Positions 1-11,937 are shown, numbered from the stretch's first letter. The stretch is 64,000 nt of DNA from Ulva prolifera (GCA_023078555.1 CM041196.1:7141985-7205984); one strand, 5' to 3'. Numbers and translations: made by a program. Notes: generated by a model not told the origin, from the letters alone.

Positions 1-117
1 TAAAGCAGGCACCGCCGGCCCGTGGAATCGTCTCTCCGATTGAAAGTCAACGCACACACTCGGTCATCGCACGTACGCAGTCCTTTCCTAGAATCCGTAC
101 AGCGCAACCCGGAAGTC

Positions 118-2702
118 ATGGCGGAAGAGCCTAAGTTTCTCATCTTCGGCAAGTCCGGCTGGATCGGAGGTCTGGTGGCCGAGGAGCTCGAGCGCCAGGT
201 GCGGGCGACTTTCGGGGAATCGCACCACCGTTTCTGTCCTCTCCGACATCCAACGCAGACATGCTCCATAAGGGCACACGCAGTATACATCGAAAGATCT
301 ACTACGTGCTGTCCTGATACAAGCTACGCCCCGGGCCGGTCGTTGCTGCGCTGGCGTTCGAGTGTACCTGCAACAGCAGTAGCAGCATGGTCGCCAGCCT
401 CGATCGCATGGTGGGGAGATGGCCACGCTGATCCGATGTGACGGCTCAATCCTTAAGCCTCTGTAGCCTGTCCTTGTCGTGGCAGTTGCGGCCTTGACAA
501 GCATACTGGCTTCTCTCGCTGCTGAAGATGCACGGAACTAACCCCGTGCGGCATTTTTGCCGCCAGCATAAACATGTACCGGGAATAGTGCATACACATA
601 AGTCATCTTTCCTGTCACCGCTCTTCAATGGATTGACTGTCCTCCGCGCTGTCGAGTTGCGCGTGAGTGGCGATCATCCCTCAGCTGTCTGCTGCATCTG
701 TAGTTTGCCTTCGCTTATGCCACGTCTTCCAACCAGGATCACATTTGTCATGCCCTTGTAGCAGTCGTTACCGCTGCTGGCGAAGAGGATCCCGAAACCG
801 CGTTGCGTGTGCAGGGCGCCAAGTACGAGTTCGGCACTGCTCGTCTCGAGAATCGCGAGGCGATCCTCCGCGATATCGAGCGCGTGCAGCCCACTCATGT
901 GCTGAACTGCGCTGGTATCACAGGTCGCCCCAATGTCGATTGGTGCGAGGACCACAAGGTATGTTTCGACAGGCGCCGTGGTCTGGAGACTCTGTCTCGC
1001 TCTGCGTCGCACACTGGCCTTGCCATCATACTCCAAGCCTTCTCCACCCCAACATCTGGCTTTCCTGTAGATCGAGTGCATCCGTGGCAATGTCCTTGGT
1101 ACAATCAACCTGGCTGATGTGACCAACGAGAAGGGCATCCACATGGTTTACTATGGCACTGGCTGCATCTTCCACTACGACGAAGAGTTCAAGGTTAACT
1201 CGGGCAAGGTGTGACTCTCCTGTTCAACCTGTACAGATTTGTCACCTGCTTACGGGAAGCGAGCAGCAGCCTGTGCTCGTGCAAACATACACACTCATGG
1301 CAGCGCCCATGTGTTGAATGTTGCCAGCCAGATCGTGCTTTTCGAGCTATGCTGCCGGCTCGTGTGCCCTGCAGTAATTCAGTCCGTATTATCGAACTCG
1401 AGAGTGCTCGATGCTACCTTTCAGAGTGCTCTGTGCAGCGCATGCTCCACAGCACAGCATACCTCCCTGTTGCTCCGGGCAGTGCCAGCTGACCATGTCC
1501 AACCACGATGGACTGCAGACACCCAGCCGCGGCAGCCTACGCACGGTGAATTGCGTCTGGTTGTCCAGGGTGTGATTGCGGGTGCTCTACTCCTTCGGCG
1601 TGTGTGGTCCCAGGACCCTGGAGTTGTCAAAGGCTCAAGAGGATATGGCTCAGAAACTCTAGATCTAGTTTCCTTTATACACTCCAGCGCATATGCCATC
1701 GCTGCACTCTAGCTGAAATCTAGCTGAAAAATCCTGTCACCTGCCAGGTGCACACAATCAGAGGCAGTGTGCTGAGCCAAAACTGCCAGCCCTCCTGGCG
1801 AGGGTGCCTGGAAAAACAAAAAGTCCACGGCCAGCTGAGGCGGGATAGCGCTGCTGCAGGGCTTCAAGGAGGGCGACAAGCCCAACTTCACGGGCTCATA
1901 CTACTCGCACTGCAAGGCGATGACGGAGAACCTGCTGCAAGCGTTCCCCAACGTGCTGACGCTGCGCGTGCGCATGCCCATCGTCGCTGACCTCGTCTAC
2001 CCCCGCAACTTCATCACCAAGATCATCAAGTACTTCAAGGTCGTCAACATCCCCAACTCCATGACCGTGCTGCCGGAGCTCATCCCCCTCTCCATCGAGA
2101 TGTCCAAGCGCAAGCTCACCGGTGCGTCCCCCCGCCGCTTCTGCACTGCTGTCCGAGGTGAAGGGGGTGCCATTAGCAGCCCCTGTGGGCATCGCGGATC
2201 TTGCCCGTGACACGTCTCCAGCCAGATCCTCTCTCCACCCTCACAGCACTTCTCGAGACGCGGCGTGAGAGTTGCTGGATCATTACCATTTAGCACCTGT
2301 ACACACATGCAAAGATGAGTCAGGCGGCCGCGATTCAGGCAGGTGCGGAAGCGCGGTGGTGTGCGGGCTGAGCCGGGGGCCGACGCCGCTGCTGCGGGTG
2401 CAGGCATCATGAACTACACCAACCCTGGTGCCATCAGCCACAACGAGATCCTGGAGCTCTACAAGGAGTACATCGACCCGGACTTCACGTGGGAGAACTT
2501 TGACATCGAGGAGCAGGCCAAGGTGATCGTCGCGCCGCGCTCGAACAACCTCCTGGACACCGACCGCATGAAGGGCGAGTTCCCGGAGCTGCTCGGCATC
2601 AAGGAGTCCCTTATCAAGTACGTGTTTGAGCCTAATGCGGCAAAGAAGGACGAGGTGAAGGCCGCCGTGGACGCGATGCGCGCGGAATTCCGCAAGGATT
2701 AG
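118..2702 (+). CDS. UER1: UDP-4-keto-6-deoxyglucose 3,5-epimerase/4-reductase (UDP-L-rhamnose synthesis), five exons
   Basis: Exons 118-198, 815-958, 1071-1208, 1860-2121 and 2404-2702 join at GT-AG introns in matching phase and give 307 residues, close to the roughly 300 of plant NRS/ER. The protein opens with a nucleotide-binding Rossmann motif (KFLIFGKSGWIGG). It then has THVLNCAGITGRPNVDWCE, TGCIFHYD, the short-chain-reductase Tyr-x3-Lys pair in YSHCK, and PRNFITKI. The C-terminus contains EEQAKVIVAPRSNN and ESLIKYVFEPN, all hallmarks of this subfamily. In plants the enzyme converts UDP-4-keto-6-deoxy-D-glucose to UDP-L-rhamnose with NADPH in the cytosol. The partner 4,6-dehydratase is not in the window, so a separate gene must supply the substrate. 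The start is the first ATG before the Rossmann strand. There is no targeting peptide. Confidence in function is high; the nucleotide form (UDP or dTDP) is inferred. Confidence 0.95.
1624..1680 (+). repeat. Diverged copy of the 51-bp dispersed repeat, in UER1 intron 3
   Basis: This stretch has the same order of blocks as the elements at 12904-12954 and 26500-26550: a TCAA start, AGGATAtGGCTCAG, then a T-rich end finishing CTTTATAC. It is much more diverged and may be an old copy. Confidence 0.35.
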
Positions 2703-2936
2703 GGCCGGGATTTGGGGCCGGGAGCGTCGGGGAGAGGCGCTCACTCGGGGGCTCGGAGTGGCGCCTGGACTGCTGAATGGAATTTTTTGGCGAATAAGGC
2801 TGGTGGCTGACGGTCAAGACCTGCACTTTGTGACGCCTTTTTGTCGGTGTAGTTTCCGAGAAGCGGTAGCATTTGATATGTCGGCACGTTGGTCTGGACT
2901 CGGGTCCCGTCAGCGTGTCGCTAGGAGAATGGCAGT

Positions 2937-3000
2937 TGTGCAAGATTCCACACCTGGGGCTCATCATCACCCAGCTGTGCAACATTCCACACCTGGGGCT
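2937..3000. repeat. 25-bp direct repeat pair
   Basis: A 25-bp unit at 2937-2961 recurs at 2976-3000 with one mismatch (core ATTCCACACCTGGGGCT). The start-to-start distance is 39 bp. It lies about 250 bp past the UER1 stop codon. Confidence 0.7.
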
Positions 3001-3772
3001 GCATATAACTGTCACTGCGTCCGGGTATTTTGAGCGGCCGTGCAGACGGTGGCCGTGCCATGCTGCTGTGTGTCCTCCCACCTCCCCGAACTTCTGACAC
3101 GGCCGAGCACACACCACAGATCATATTGACGAACGGCCGATCGTGTGTGCAGTCGTGTCCGGAGCATGGCCTCAACCTTCATGCGTGATCATGCAGCCGC
3201 ACTATGTGCATTGCACCTGCGTACACGCGGTGGGCAGCTTCAGTTGAGGCGATCTCACAGCAGTCGGGGGTAGCCCACCTGAGTTGCCGTGGGTCATCGT
3301 CAAAGCCAGAGCATCACCCCCTGCGCCAAACAGATGGGCAGAACATGTGCTTGTGAAGGCCACTTGATGCGGCGGGGCATGTCAGTGCCGTGGTTTGCAT
3401 GTGCATCTGGTCCTCGCCCTGGCCACACTCGACAGATCTAGCATGCTGCTGGTGGGTGAAGGTGAGGCTGCACCCGGCACTGCAGGAAGTGCCTGTCTGC
3501 ATGCTGCTGCTTGGTATAGGCTGGCATGTGGCGTTGCGGGTAGGGAGGCCATGGTGCCCCATGGGGCTCTGCCTCGCGATCGTCTGCCCTGACCATATCA
3601 TGCAGTACCACAATGCGTTCTCATGAAAAGTTGCTTGCTCTGAGATGGTGTTTGTAGTGTGCATGAGTTTGCCCCCTCAAATTCGCTTGGCGTGCGTACT
3701 CTTCGGATCTGTGGTCTTGGTTGCCTTGTTGTATGCTTTGGTGCTCTGTGCTACAAGGGCAAAGGAAGCAAC

Positions 3773-3799
3773 GCAGGTAGCACCGCGAGCAACAACCAG
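3773..3799 (+). repeat. 27-bp dispersed repeat, copy 1
   Basis: These 27 bp are identical to 6658-6684 inside OvoA intron 2, with core GGTAGCACCGCGAGCAACAA. Similarity extends about 20 bp upstream (an AAAG.AAGCAA block). Both copies lead into A/C-rich sequence, so they may be fragments of one dispersed element. Confidence 0.7.
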
Positions 3800-4160
3800 A
3801 AGAACCGAACACCCACGCAACCAGCCACACGCAGCACACATCAGCACACCCACGCAGCGGCAGCACCCACGCTGGCCACAGCCACACACAAGCCCCCACA
3901 CCCCACACCCACAAGCTCACCCGCACGCCCACCCACACTCGCATCCCGCCCACCAGTCCGGCTCCAGAGCCCTGAAAGCACACGCAGCCGAGGCCGCAGA
4001 GCCAAACACACCGAGACACCAACAACAATTCCCCCGGGCAGGCCCCAGCCTGCCCCAGCACACCCCACCCCGCCCAGCACCCACACACCACCCCGCCCAC
4101 CCGCAAACCCAGAGCCCCAATCCCCAACCCGGCCTGTCCAAACCCCCCGGTCGCGCCCTG
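3785..4160. repeat. CA/CCA-rich low-complexity tract
   Basis: The + strand consists almost entirely of C and A with short CACACC and CCCAC runs. No exact period is evident. The complementary strand is correspondingly GT-rich. It lies directly after the 27-bp dispersed repeat. Confidence 0.6.
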
Positions 4161-5702
4161 ACAACGGGCCACACGCAAACGCACGGCATTTGGTTTTCTG
4201 TGTTGCGGTCCAATGTTATCACCGCTGTACCACTGGACTGCAACACTCTGCCATGCAATGACGCAAGCCGGTGTGATCTGTGCCCTTTTGCAGAGCACAC
4301 ATGCAGCAGGACAGGCAGAGCGCTCAGCCAACACTGCGAGCGTAGTTTTTGAGCTGCAGCGCAAGGCCAGCGTCTGCACCGTTGCTCCGTGCAGGCGCAG
4401 TCTGGTCCTCTGGCGCAGGATTCTGGAACGCTCTGCAGCCTGTATCAAACTTGCGGTAGTATGTGGAGAGCCTCTGCAGAAGCACATTGCGTTCTGCTAC
4501 GTACACGCTGCTGTGCTGACCTCATCCCGGCGGAGTGCCGCTGTACTGTTGTCCAGCTCCCTTTATTTGTGCCCGAGCGGTACACGAATTGCCAAGCTCG
4601 GCGTGGCAAAAGGACATCGCTCAATTAGCTGCTTTGACGCGTGCAACGACCGCTGGACGCGGCGACAGAGCGGCTGCTGACCATCGGGCGGGGGCCAGTC
4701 AAGTCAAGGGCATGCATGGTTGTGACGCAAGAATCTGGCTGACGAGAGCTGGCTGTTCAATTTATCGAGCGCGTGTCTTCCATTGCAATCTCCACGTGCA
4801 GACACGCTGTAAATAGCGCGTATTTCATGGCTGGACGCTGCTGCGTGATTGACCAAGCAGTGCTGGACGCTGTCGCGCACCAGCTAGAATCCGGAGTTTC
4901 TCTTGGTCGTGTGTGCGATCAGCCTTAGTCTTGCACTTGGCCTTGCAACAAAACCTGCCACTATCCTGCTGGCGTCATAGTCGTCAATCACGATGGTTTC
5001 TGCTTACACTGCTGCTGGTGAGCCAATCCCACACGGAGACGCCGGTGCCACGTTGCAGAAACGCGCGAATAACAACACGTACGACCAAGACGAAAGGTGG
5101 AGAGCTAATGTAAGGTGGAGGCCCCGCACCTTCCATGCTGCGCCTGATTCGTGATCGCCCGTCCTGTCGTTGGTTCGCATCAGCCCGGCGCTTGTGTCAT
5201 CTGCAGCATGTCATTGTGAACACGGCAACCGCTTCTCATGCACAGGTGCCTCGTGTCGAGAATCGTACTGCTTGCGTGTTTTGAAATGTGTGCTTGATGT
5301 TGTTCGCCAAGTCTCTCAATTAGGACCGCAAGTGCCGGCACCCTTTTGCACGTCATGTTTGAATGCCTGTGAAGCAGACTCTACCACATGGAAGATCCAG
5401 CTACAAACAATATGCCTTGAAATATCTATGCAATGGCTGTTGCGTGTGACATGAGCGGACGACGTCCGTCCGCGCCCGGTGTGACTTTGTTGGAGCCCTC
5501 TGCCCCGAGATCTGTGCAGAGGCTGTGGTCCTGTAGTAGCCTTTTCAACCACTTACTTGCGTCCACTGTTACGTTAGCAATGTTGGATCGGCGGGAGGTC
5601 GGAGCATATGTTGCAGCGACCTGGCGTTGACCGCATGCGAGCCAGTTCGTGCATGTGTGAATTTTGCCCGTGCTGCCAGGAACGTGGCCACCTCGTGCAA
5701 CC

Positions 5703-8700
5703 ATGAAGGCAATTCGCGTTTTGAGTCTTCTTGCCACCATGATCCTTTCGCTAGGCCTTCATCCCAGAGTCTCGGGCCTAGCAATGTATTCGTCATGCTC
5801 TCACAGGTGCCACAGAGATCCGGACTTTAAGACGCCAGCCTCGTTTATGCGGCATAGTATTTCCATATGCCCGCTCACTTCCATCGAGTGTGCTGTGTAG
5901 ATGCACGCTGTGAAACCGTGAAACCGCGAAACCGCATTGTGCTTGTAGACGGTGCGCACCGTCTGCAAGCACAATGCGGTACATGTGCTGACGCGTACTG
6001 ACATGTTTGTGCACACCGAGCGACGCCGCAGCTTGTGCCGGACATGCAGGCAAGAGGATGCGGATTTCCGTACGCTGTCAGACGGCAGTAGACCAGACTG
6101 GTTCTGGACTGGCAGGGCCCCAACGGCGGATGCGCCCGGGATGCAGGATGACGGTACACTGACTTCCCTGCCGCAGCCCAACTTCAGAACGTCCACCAAG
6201 CAGGATGTGCTCGACTACTTTGACAACACGTGGCTCATCACTGAGGTCATCTTTTCAGGTGTGCTTGCGCTGCTGTATCTGTGGGGGATAGTCTAGACAA
6301 GTGTCTTAAGTGCACGTGCACGTAGTACTACGTGCCGATGGGCAGTCCATGTGTCGATACGCCGTCAACGGAAACGTCCACAAGAGCCCGTCAAAGCTGC
6401 CTTGCACAGCTGTGCGACACGGCCGTGCGGACAAAGGGCAAACGGAAACCGGCTGTGCGGTCCATCATCACTTCGCACCACCACCTCGTACGACGTCCCT
6501 CACTTCGAACACTGCTGAACGACTGCGTTCGACGCCGCGCGCGTCAAGCACCGTTGCGCGCGCCCTAGGCCTAAACGAGATTCTGTGAACGCCGCGGCGC
6601 TCCACGCGGCATGCATCTGTATACGGACGTATGTGTTACATGGACAAAGCAAGCAAGGCAGGTAGCACCGCGAGCAACAACCAGGGAAACCGCACTCCAC
6701 ACAACAAGCCACGGAAGTATGTGTGATTGAGGCCGAGCTGCATCGAAAGTCTGGGCTTCTCACGATGCGTGAGGCGGGCGGGAGGTGCCGGCCCTGCAAG
6801 AGGGGGGGGGGGGGGGGGGGGGGGGGTGCGTGTGCGTTCGGGGCTGCTGCACTGTGGCTGTGTCCGGACGCCGCCTTGGAGGACATTCTTGTGCTCTGCT
6901 TGTCTACGCCTGTTTGTCCTTCTGTAACACACGATGTGTCTTCGACGCGACGTGAAGCAAGCCACCCCCACCAGCGTCAGCCCGGGTGCCGCTGCAGGGC
7001 CTTGCATTGATGCGGGGCACAGCCACGAGTACAGCACAACGCTTATGTCACACTGGCTAGAGGCAGGGGTCCACAGCCGCTGGGGCCGCGCCGGGGCGCC
7101 TGCCGATGCAAGCTCCCAGCGCAGCAGCCACGGCGATTCACGTTGTGCACCGCACCCACAGCACCACCACATATGCCCGCCATGCAGCTCCATGGCTGTG
7201 CTCCGCACCCGCACACGCACAGCGCACTCCATCGCCGCCGAGCTGCCCCGCTCATGTTGGGTCTTCCTGGTCTGCGCGAGCTCCTCGAGGTGAGTGTAGC
7301 ACGCACCGCGGCTGCAGCACGCGGTCGGCCTCGCGCCATATGAGAATCCCCACAGCTGCGGCAAGCCGTCTGCTCACAAACACCCCCCCCCCCCCCCCAG
7401 TGCAGAGCATGAGGCTGCACCTCATGCCAGTGCGTGCTAACGCCACCATGGTACCCCTACTGGTGCGCGCGGGTGACCGCGGAGAGTGGTGCAGGGTTGC
7501 AGGGCACGGAGGCGTTCTACCGGCCGCCGTACCACAACCTGCGGCACCCGATGGTCTTCTACTACGGCCACCCCGCCGCGCTGTACGTCAACAAGCTGCG
7601 CGTCGCGGGGCTGCTCTCCGAGCCGGTGAACGAGCTCTTTGAGCACATCTTCGAGACCGGCGTCGACGAGATGGCGTGGGACGACCTGAGCAAGAACGAC
7701 ATGCTGTGGCCGATGGTGCGCCGACCACTCACCGGCTGCATAGCGCGCACGCATGGGCCACATGCATTGCTCCTCGCACTGTGTTATCGCCCGTGATGCT
7801 GTGCGTGCTGCCGTCACACTCGGTGCTGTCCGGCAGCGTGCTGTTGCCGGCGGTGGCGTGACGGATTCGAGAGGGGTGTTCCTTGGGCGGATGCGGAGGG
7901 GCAGGTGCGACGTGTACGCGCCGCCGTGGGGCACACTCAGCCACTGGCCAGTCATCGCGCTGGCTGGCCCACAATTTCCAGCACACGTGCACGCTCATCG
8001 GCACGGAGTCCATGGGACAGGCGGTGTCGGCTGCGACAGCCGGTGCTCTGACGCATTCCTGGCGGCCGCTGCATTGACGTTCCGCAATGCACAGTGGCCG
8101 CCGCCGCTGCGCGGCGGCAAGTCCGGCGCCGCCGCGGCCCTCATGCTCCGTTTGGACTGACCCAGATGGGCCTCATCGTGGCGGATGTGGCAGCAGTGGG
8201 TGGTCCGTGATTTGACTGCTGGCCCACTGGGCCGCTGCACGATACGCGGTGTTGTGCAGGTGAAAGAGGTCACCGAGTACCGGCGGGAGGTGTACGCGCT
8301 CGTCCGGAAGGTCCTGGAAGCCGCTCCGGAGCCAGCGGAATCGAGCGTCGGCTGGAACGACCCCGCGTGGGCGATGTTCATGGGCTTTGAGCACGAGCGC
8401 ATTCACATCGAGACGAGCACCGTGCTCATCCGGGAGCTGCCGCTGAGCTGCGTGCAGGAGCCCGCCTGGGTGCGCCGCCGCCGCCGCCGCATGGCGAGCA
8501 TGCATGCCTCCTGCCGCGCCGTTGTGTGACCGTGTGGACAGTTCACAGCGATGGCCTCGCCCTCCCCTGGCAGGGAGGGGGTGGCCGTCCCTGCCACAGT
8601 TCTCTCTGCTCCAGGACTGTCGTTTTGTCCCAAAGAGGCTGCAGAGTCGCTGACGTTGGGGGAACTAGGCCTTGCTGCGCTCGCATCCAAGCCGGGGCCG

Positions 8701-11700
8701 TATGGGCCACAGGGGTCCGGCGGGCACGTGTCGACGCCGCACATTGTCCCACAGCGATGTTACACGAGCCCCGCCGCTGCCGACGCGAGCATCGTTCGAG
8801 GCGTTGCTCGGCATGCACTGATTCTTCTGCGGCCCTCAGCGCTCTCACACGCTGTGTGCCCGTGTGGCGCAGGTGCGCGGCGGACCACTGAGTGTGTGCC
8901 CCATGGTGTGTGTGCAGTGGCCAAGGGTGCATGCGGAGCTGTCGACGCGCGCCGCCCCGGAGAATCCACTCGTCGCGCACGGTGCCGCGGCGGTGACGGT
9001 CGGCAAGCCCCTCGACTGGCCGACGTTTGGCTGGGACAACGAGTATGGCCGCCGGCCGCTGCAGGTGCCGCCGTTTGCGGCGTCGCGCTTCCAGGTCACC
9101 AACGGCGAGTTTGCGGAGTTCGTCAAGGCGGGTGGCTACAGGGACGAGTCCCTGTGGTCCTCGGACGGCTGGCGCTGGTGCGCAAACCGCCCCGCCGCCC
9201 CTCAGCGCCCCGCCATTTGTGAGCGGCGCTGTGTATTGTGCGTGCCGGAGTTCCGGCGCTATCACATGTACGCATGACTGTGCACATGCGTTGCACGGCA
9301 TGTGAAAAGGATGATCCTGGACGGGCAGGTAGCAGCGCAGAGTCCGACTCTTGCATGGTGTGAGTTCCGGGCGGCCGGTGACGGTGCAGCCACTGCAGGC
9401 GGACGTTCCGCAACGCCAAGTGGCCGCCGTTCTGGGTGCCGTACGGCCCCGCGGGGCTGCACGAGTACCGGCTGCGCCTCATCTGGCGCACCGTGCCGTT
9501 CGCCGCGGCGGCCCCCGTCGTCGTCAACCGCCACGAGGCGCGCGCGTACTGCGCCTGGCGCACGCGCGCCGCCGCCGCCGCGGACACCGCCGCGCCGCCG
9601 TTCCGGCTCCTCGGCGAGGCCGAACACCACGTGCTGCGCGGCGCCGCGCTGCCGGACCCCTTCGCCTCCCCGGCGGCCGCCACAGCACGCAGCACGGCCG
9701 CCGGTGACCCCGCGGCGGATCCGCTCGCGTCCGCGCCAGGCGCTGCGCTGCGCGCGGTCGCAAACGTGCAGCTGGCGTACGGCGCGGAGGCGCCTGTGGA
9801 CGCGTTTGGGGGCGAGGGCGCGGCGTTCGGGAACGTGTGGTCGTGGTGCGAGGACTGGTTCTCGGCACTGCCGGGTGGCCATGGGGTGCACCCCTACTAC
9901 GACGACTTCAGCTCGCCGTGCTATGACGGAGAGCACGCGGTGATCATGGGCGGCTCGTTCATGTCCACAGGCGACGAGGCGTCCCGCTTTGCACGCTTCC
10001 ACTTCCGGTGCGACACCCCCGGCCTTCTCGGGACACATACGGTCTGGGTCGCAATGCGCTGTCGTCTGCTTTGGTGTCCTGTTGCAAAATGTTCCGAGCT
10101 CTTATAATTTGTGTCCTGGCCACATGCATCGAAGGCCGCTGTCTCCACGGTCAGCTGTGGTTGCTCTGGGCGGCTGTGTGCCGTGCGGCGAATGGTGCCT
10201 GGAACCATGGCATCATAGCGTGCGGTGTCACCTGTGGCTGGCAAGTGTGTGTCCAGTGCATCCGCCGCATGCGCACCGTGAGGCACAGGCGGTAGTATGA
10301 AACTGCTGTGCTGTGGATGCAGGCCCCACTTCCACCAGCACGCCGGCTTCCACATCGTCCAGTCCGCGTCGCTCCCGCCGCTGACGCACGTCGACTCCCC
10401 GCCGCCACACGTCGGCTCTTGGAACCCGTCATCCTCGGCCGCCGCGGCCGGCAGCGGCCACGACGCCGCGACGTCCGCGCTCACGGCCGTCGCGCTGACG
10501 CACTACGGCGCAGCACGCAGCACACTCGCGGGGGCGGTCCCGGCCCTCGCGGACGCGCTGCCGCCCTTCCCGGCCTCCGTGGTGAGCGTCGTCGAGGCCG
10601 CGCTCGGCTCCGCCGGCGCCAAGGCGACGTCGGCGCTCGAGATCGGCGCCGGCGTCGGTGGCGTGTCGTTCCGGCTTGCCGAGGTGTTTGGCCGCGTGAC
10701 CGCAATCGAGCGTGACGCACGCATGGTCGCCCTCGCCCAGCGGCTACAGGCCGACGGCTCGGCGGTGGTTGGGTGCGACCCTCCGTATTCCTGCGCACCA
10801 CGCACAGCACGGCCCTTGCGTTGCTTACCTGCCACACGAGTTGCGTCCGCGACTCTTCGCCTCTCAAAACGCTGGTGGGCTCGATTGACCTGATCCCGCA
10901 GAGCTGTGGAGACGTGTGTGCGTGGTTGCAGCGGAGTCAGGGTGCAAGGCAGCCAGGAGACGGCGGTGGAGGTGGTGCGGCCGGTCAACGCCGACGTCGG
11001 CGCCCGCGTCGCGTTCCGGCTGATGGACCCGTGCTGCATCGCGCCGGACATCGGGCAGTACGACGCGGTCGTCATCAACGAGGTCCTCGACCGCACAGTG
11101 TCCCCCAAAGCCACCCTCGGCCGCATCGGCGGCGTCAACCCTATCGTCAAGCGCGGGGGTGCGGCGCCCCCTTCCCCACCGAGCCACGCCTGTCATCGTG
11201 TCATGTTGGCCTGCAGTCTGCGATCTGCCGTTGGTGATTGCGGGGTCGATGTGCGCCCACTGAATAGCATCGGGCAGATTTGGGGGAGTAATGGCATCTC
11301 GAAGCGTCACTCAGCAGCCACACCGCCTGGTAGAACTGGCCCTCGCTTCTGCGTATTGTCATGGTATCATGATTGTTGTTCTTATCATTATTGCCACATA
11401 AAAGTATTACAGGCACAGGTCCTGGGCTTCACCTGAGTGGTGGGCACTGCTGCAGGGATCGTCGTCGTCGTGACCGGCTGTGACTGGGACCCGCAGGTGC
11501 TGCCCGAGCAGCTGTGGCTTGGGGGTGCGCCGCTGCCGGTTGCCGGCGCCATCGACAGTGCCGCCGCCTCTGCTGCAGCGCCCGCCAACGGCGCAGCCAA
11601 CGGCAGCAACGGCCACGCGGCAAATGGCAACGGCACCAATGGCAGCAGCGGCCACGCGGCAAATGGCAACGGCACCAATGGCAGCAACGGCCACGCGGCT

Positions 11701-11937
11701 AACGGCACCAACGGCCACAGGCGCGCCAACGGCATCGAGGGTGAGCAGAGTGGCTCGACAGCAGCCCGCGGCGGCGACGCCGCTGTGCACGCTGTGCACG
11801 CGATCCAGGCCGTGCTCGGCAGCGAGTTTGAATTTGTGACGGCGGCGGACTTGCCCCGCGTGTCGATGGACCACTGCAGGAAATTTACGCTGCAGTGCAT
11901 GCATGTGCTCGTGTGGAAGTTTGCTGCGGCACAGTGA
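5703..11937 (+). CDS. ovoA: OvoA-type 5-histidylcysteine sulfoxide synthase / mercaptohistidine methyltransferase, nine exons
   Basis: Exons 5703-5806, 6050-6258, 7495-7715, 8260-8469, 8918-9177, 9399-10007, 10323-10772, 10932-11158 and 11456-11937 join in phase to 923 residues. OvoA couples cysteine to histidine as a sulfoxide, and its C-terminal SAM domain methylates the imidazole, the route to ovothiol. Visible features in order are a hydrophobic leader (residues 1-25); the DinB-like part with GHPAAL and the iron-site motif EHERIHIETS (about 222-231); the formylglycine-enzyme-like domain with FGWDNEYG, FRNAKWPPFWV, NRHEARAYCAW and GGSFMSTGDEA; RPHFHQHAGFHIVQ; and a SAM-binding LEIGAGVGG near residue 645. 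Bacterial OvoA is about 700-770 residues. The excess is the leader, an alanine-rich linker and an Asn-Gly repeat near residues 808-852. The start is the only ATG exon splicing in phase to exon 2. The iron motif and FGWDNEYG favour OvoA over EgtB. Confidence 0.93.
5932..5979. repeat. 48-bp loopless palindrome in OvoA intron 1
   Basis: Two 24-bp arms (5932-5955 and 5956-5979) are reverse complements with a single mismatch, which would be a G-U pair in RNA on one strand. There is no loop. It is preceded by a short run of CGAAACCG/TGAAACCG units (about 5911-5933). It sits wholly inside intron 1. Confidence 0.9.
6658..6684 (+). repeat. 27-bp dispersed repeat, copy 2
   Basis: Identical over 27 bp to 3773-3799. 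It lies in OvoA intron 2, about 120 bp before the poly-G tract. Confidence 0.7.
6802..6826 (+). repeat. 25-base poly-G tract
   Basis: An uninterrupted run of 25 G in OvoA intron 2. A run of exactly the same length occurs at 30833-30857. Confidence 0.95.
7383..7398 (+). repeat. 16-base poly-C tract ending in AG
   Basis: A run of 16 C followed by AG in OvoA intron 2. It resembles a pyrimidine tract with acceptor but lies about 95 bp upstream of the acceptor at 7494 that keeps the OvoA frame. Confidence 0.85.
11586..11718 (+). repeat. Coding Asn-Gly-rich tandem repeat in the last OvoA exon
   Basis: A near-perfect 39-bp unit encoding NGNGTNGSxGHAA is repeated about two times, with partial units on both sides. 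It interrupts the SAM methyltransferase domain between the WDPQVLPEQLW segment and the terminal EFVTAADLPRVSMDHCRKF segment. It is most likely a surface loop. Confidence 0.85.

Larger units (their letters stand above)
2703..5702. other. Gene-free interval between UER1 and OvoA
   Basis: No reading frame here has recognisable homology or a convincing exon structure. It holds the UER1 3' flank, a short direct duplication (2937-3000), a CA/CCA-rich low-complexity block (about 3785-4160) and a 27-bp dispersed repeat (3773-3799). A 235-codon open frame at 3645-4352 crosses the CA-rich block. Its Pro/His/Thr-rich translation looks like a by-product of base composition. The 5' end probably contains the UER1 3' UTR and the 3' end the OvoA promoter and 5' UTR. 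I saw no clear TATA box. Confidence 0.6.

Noticed and set aside
3645-4352. 235-codon + strand frame with a hydrophobic N-terminus, possible secreted Pro/His-rich protein
   Set aside because: It reads through the CA-rich low-complexity tract and a dispersed repeat. A 200-codon + strand frame in another phase and a 288-codon - strand frame overlap it, so it follows from composition.
7383-7400. Poly-C plus AG as the acceptor of OvoA exon 3
   Set aside because: Using it would put 94 extra bases in a phase that breaks the frame; the acceptor ending at 7494 gives FSGLQGTEAFYRPP, matching OvoA.
8260-8469. Assignment of the + strand gene to EgtB (ergothioneine synthesis)
   Set aside because: EHERIHIETS, FGWDNEYG and a fused C-terminal methyltransferase are the OvoA arrangement; EgtB lacks the C-terminal methyltransferase fusion.
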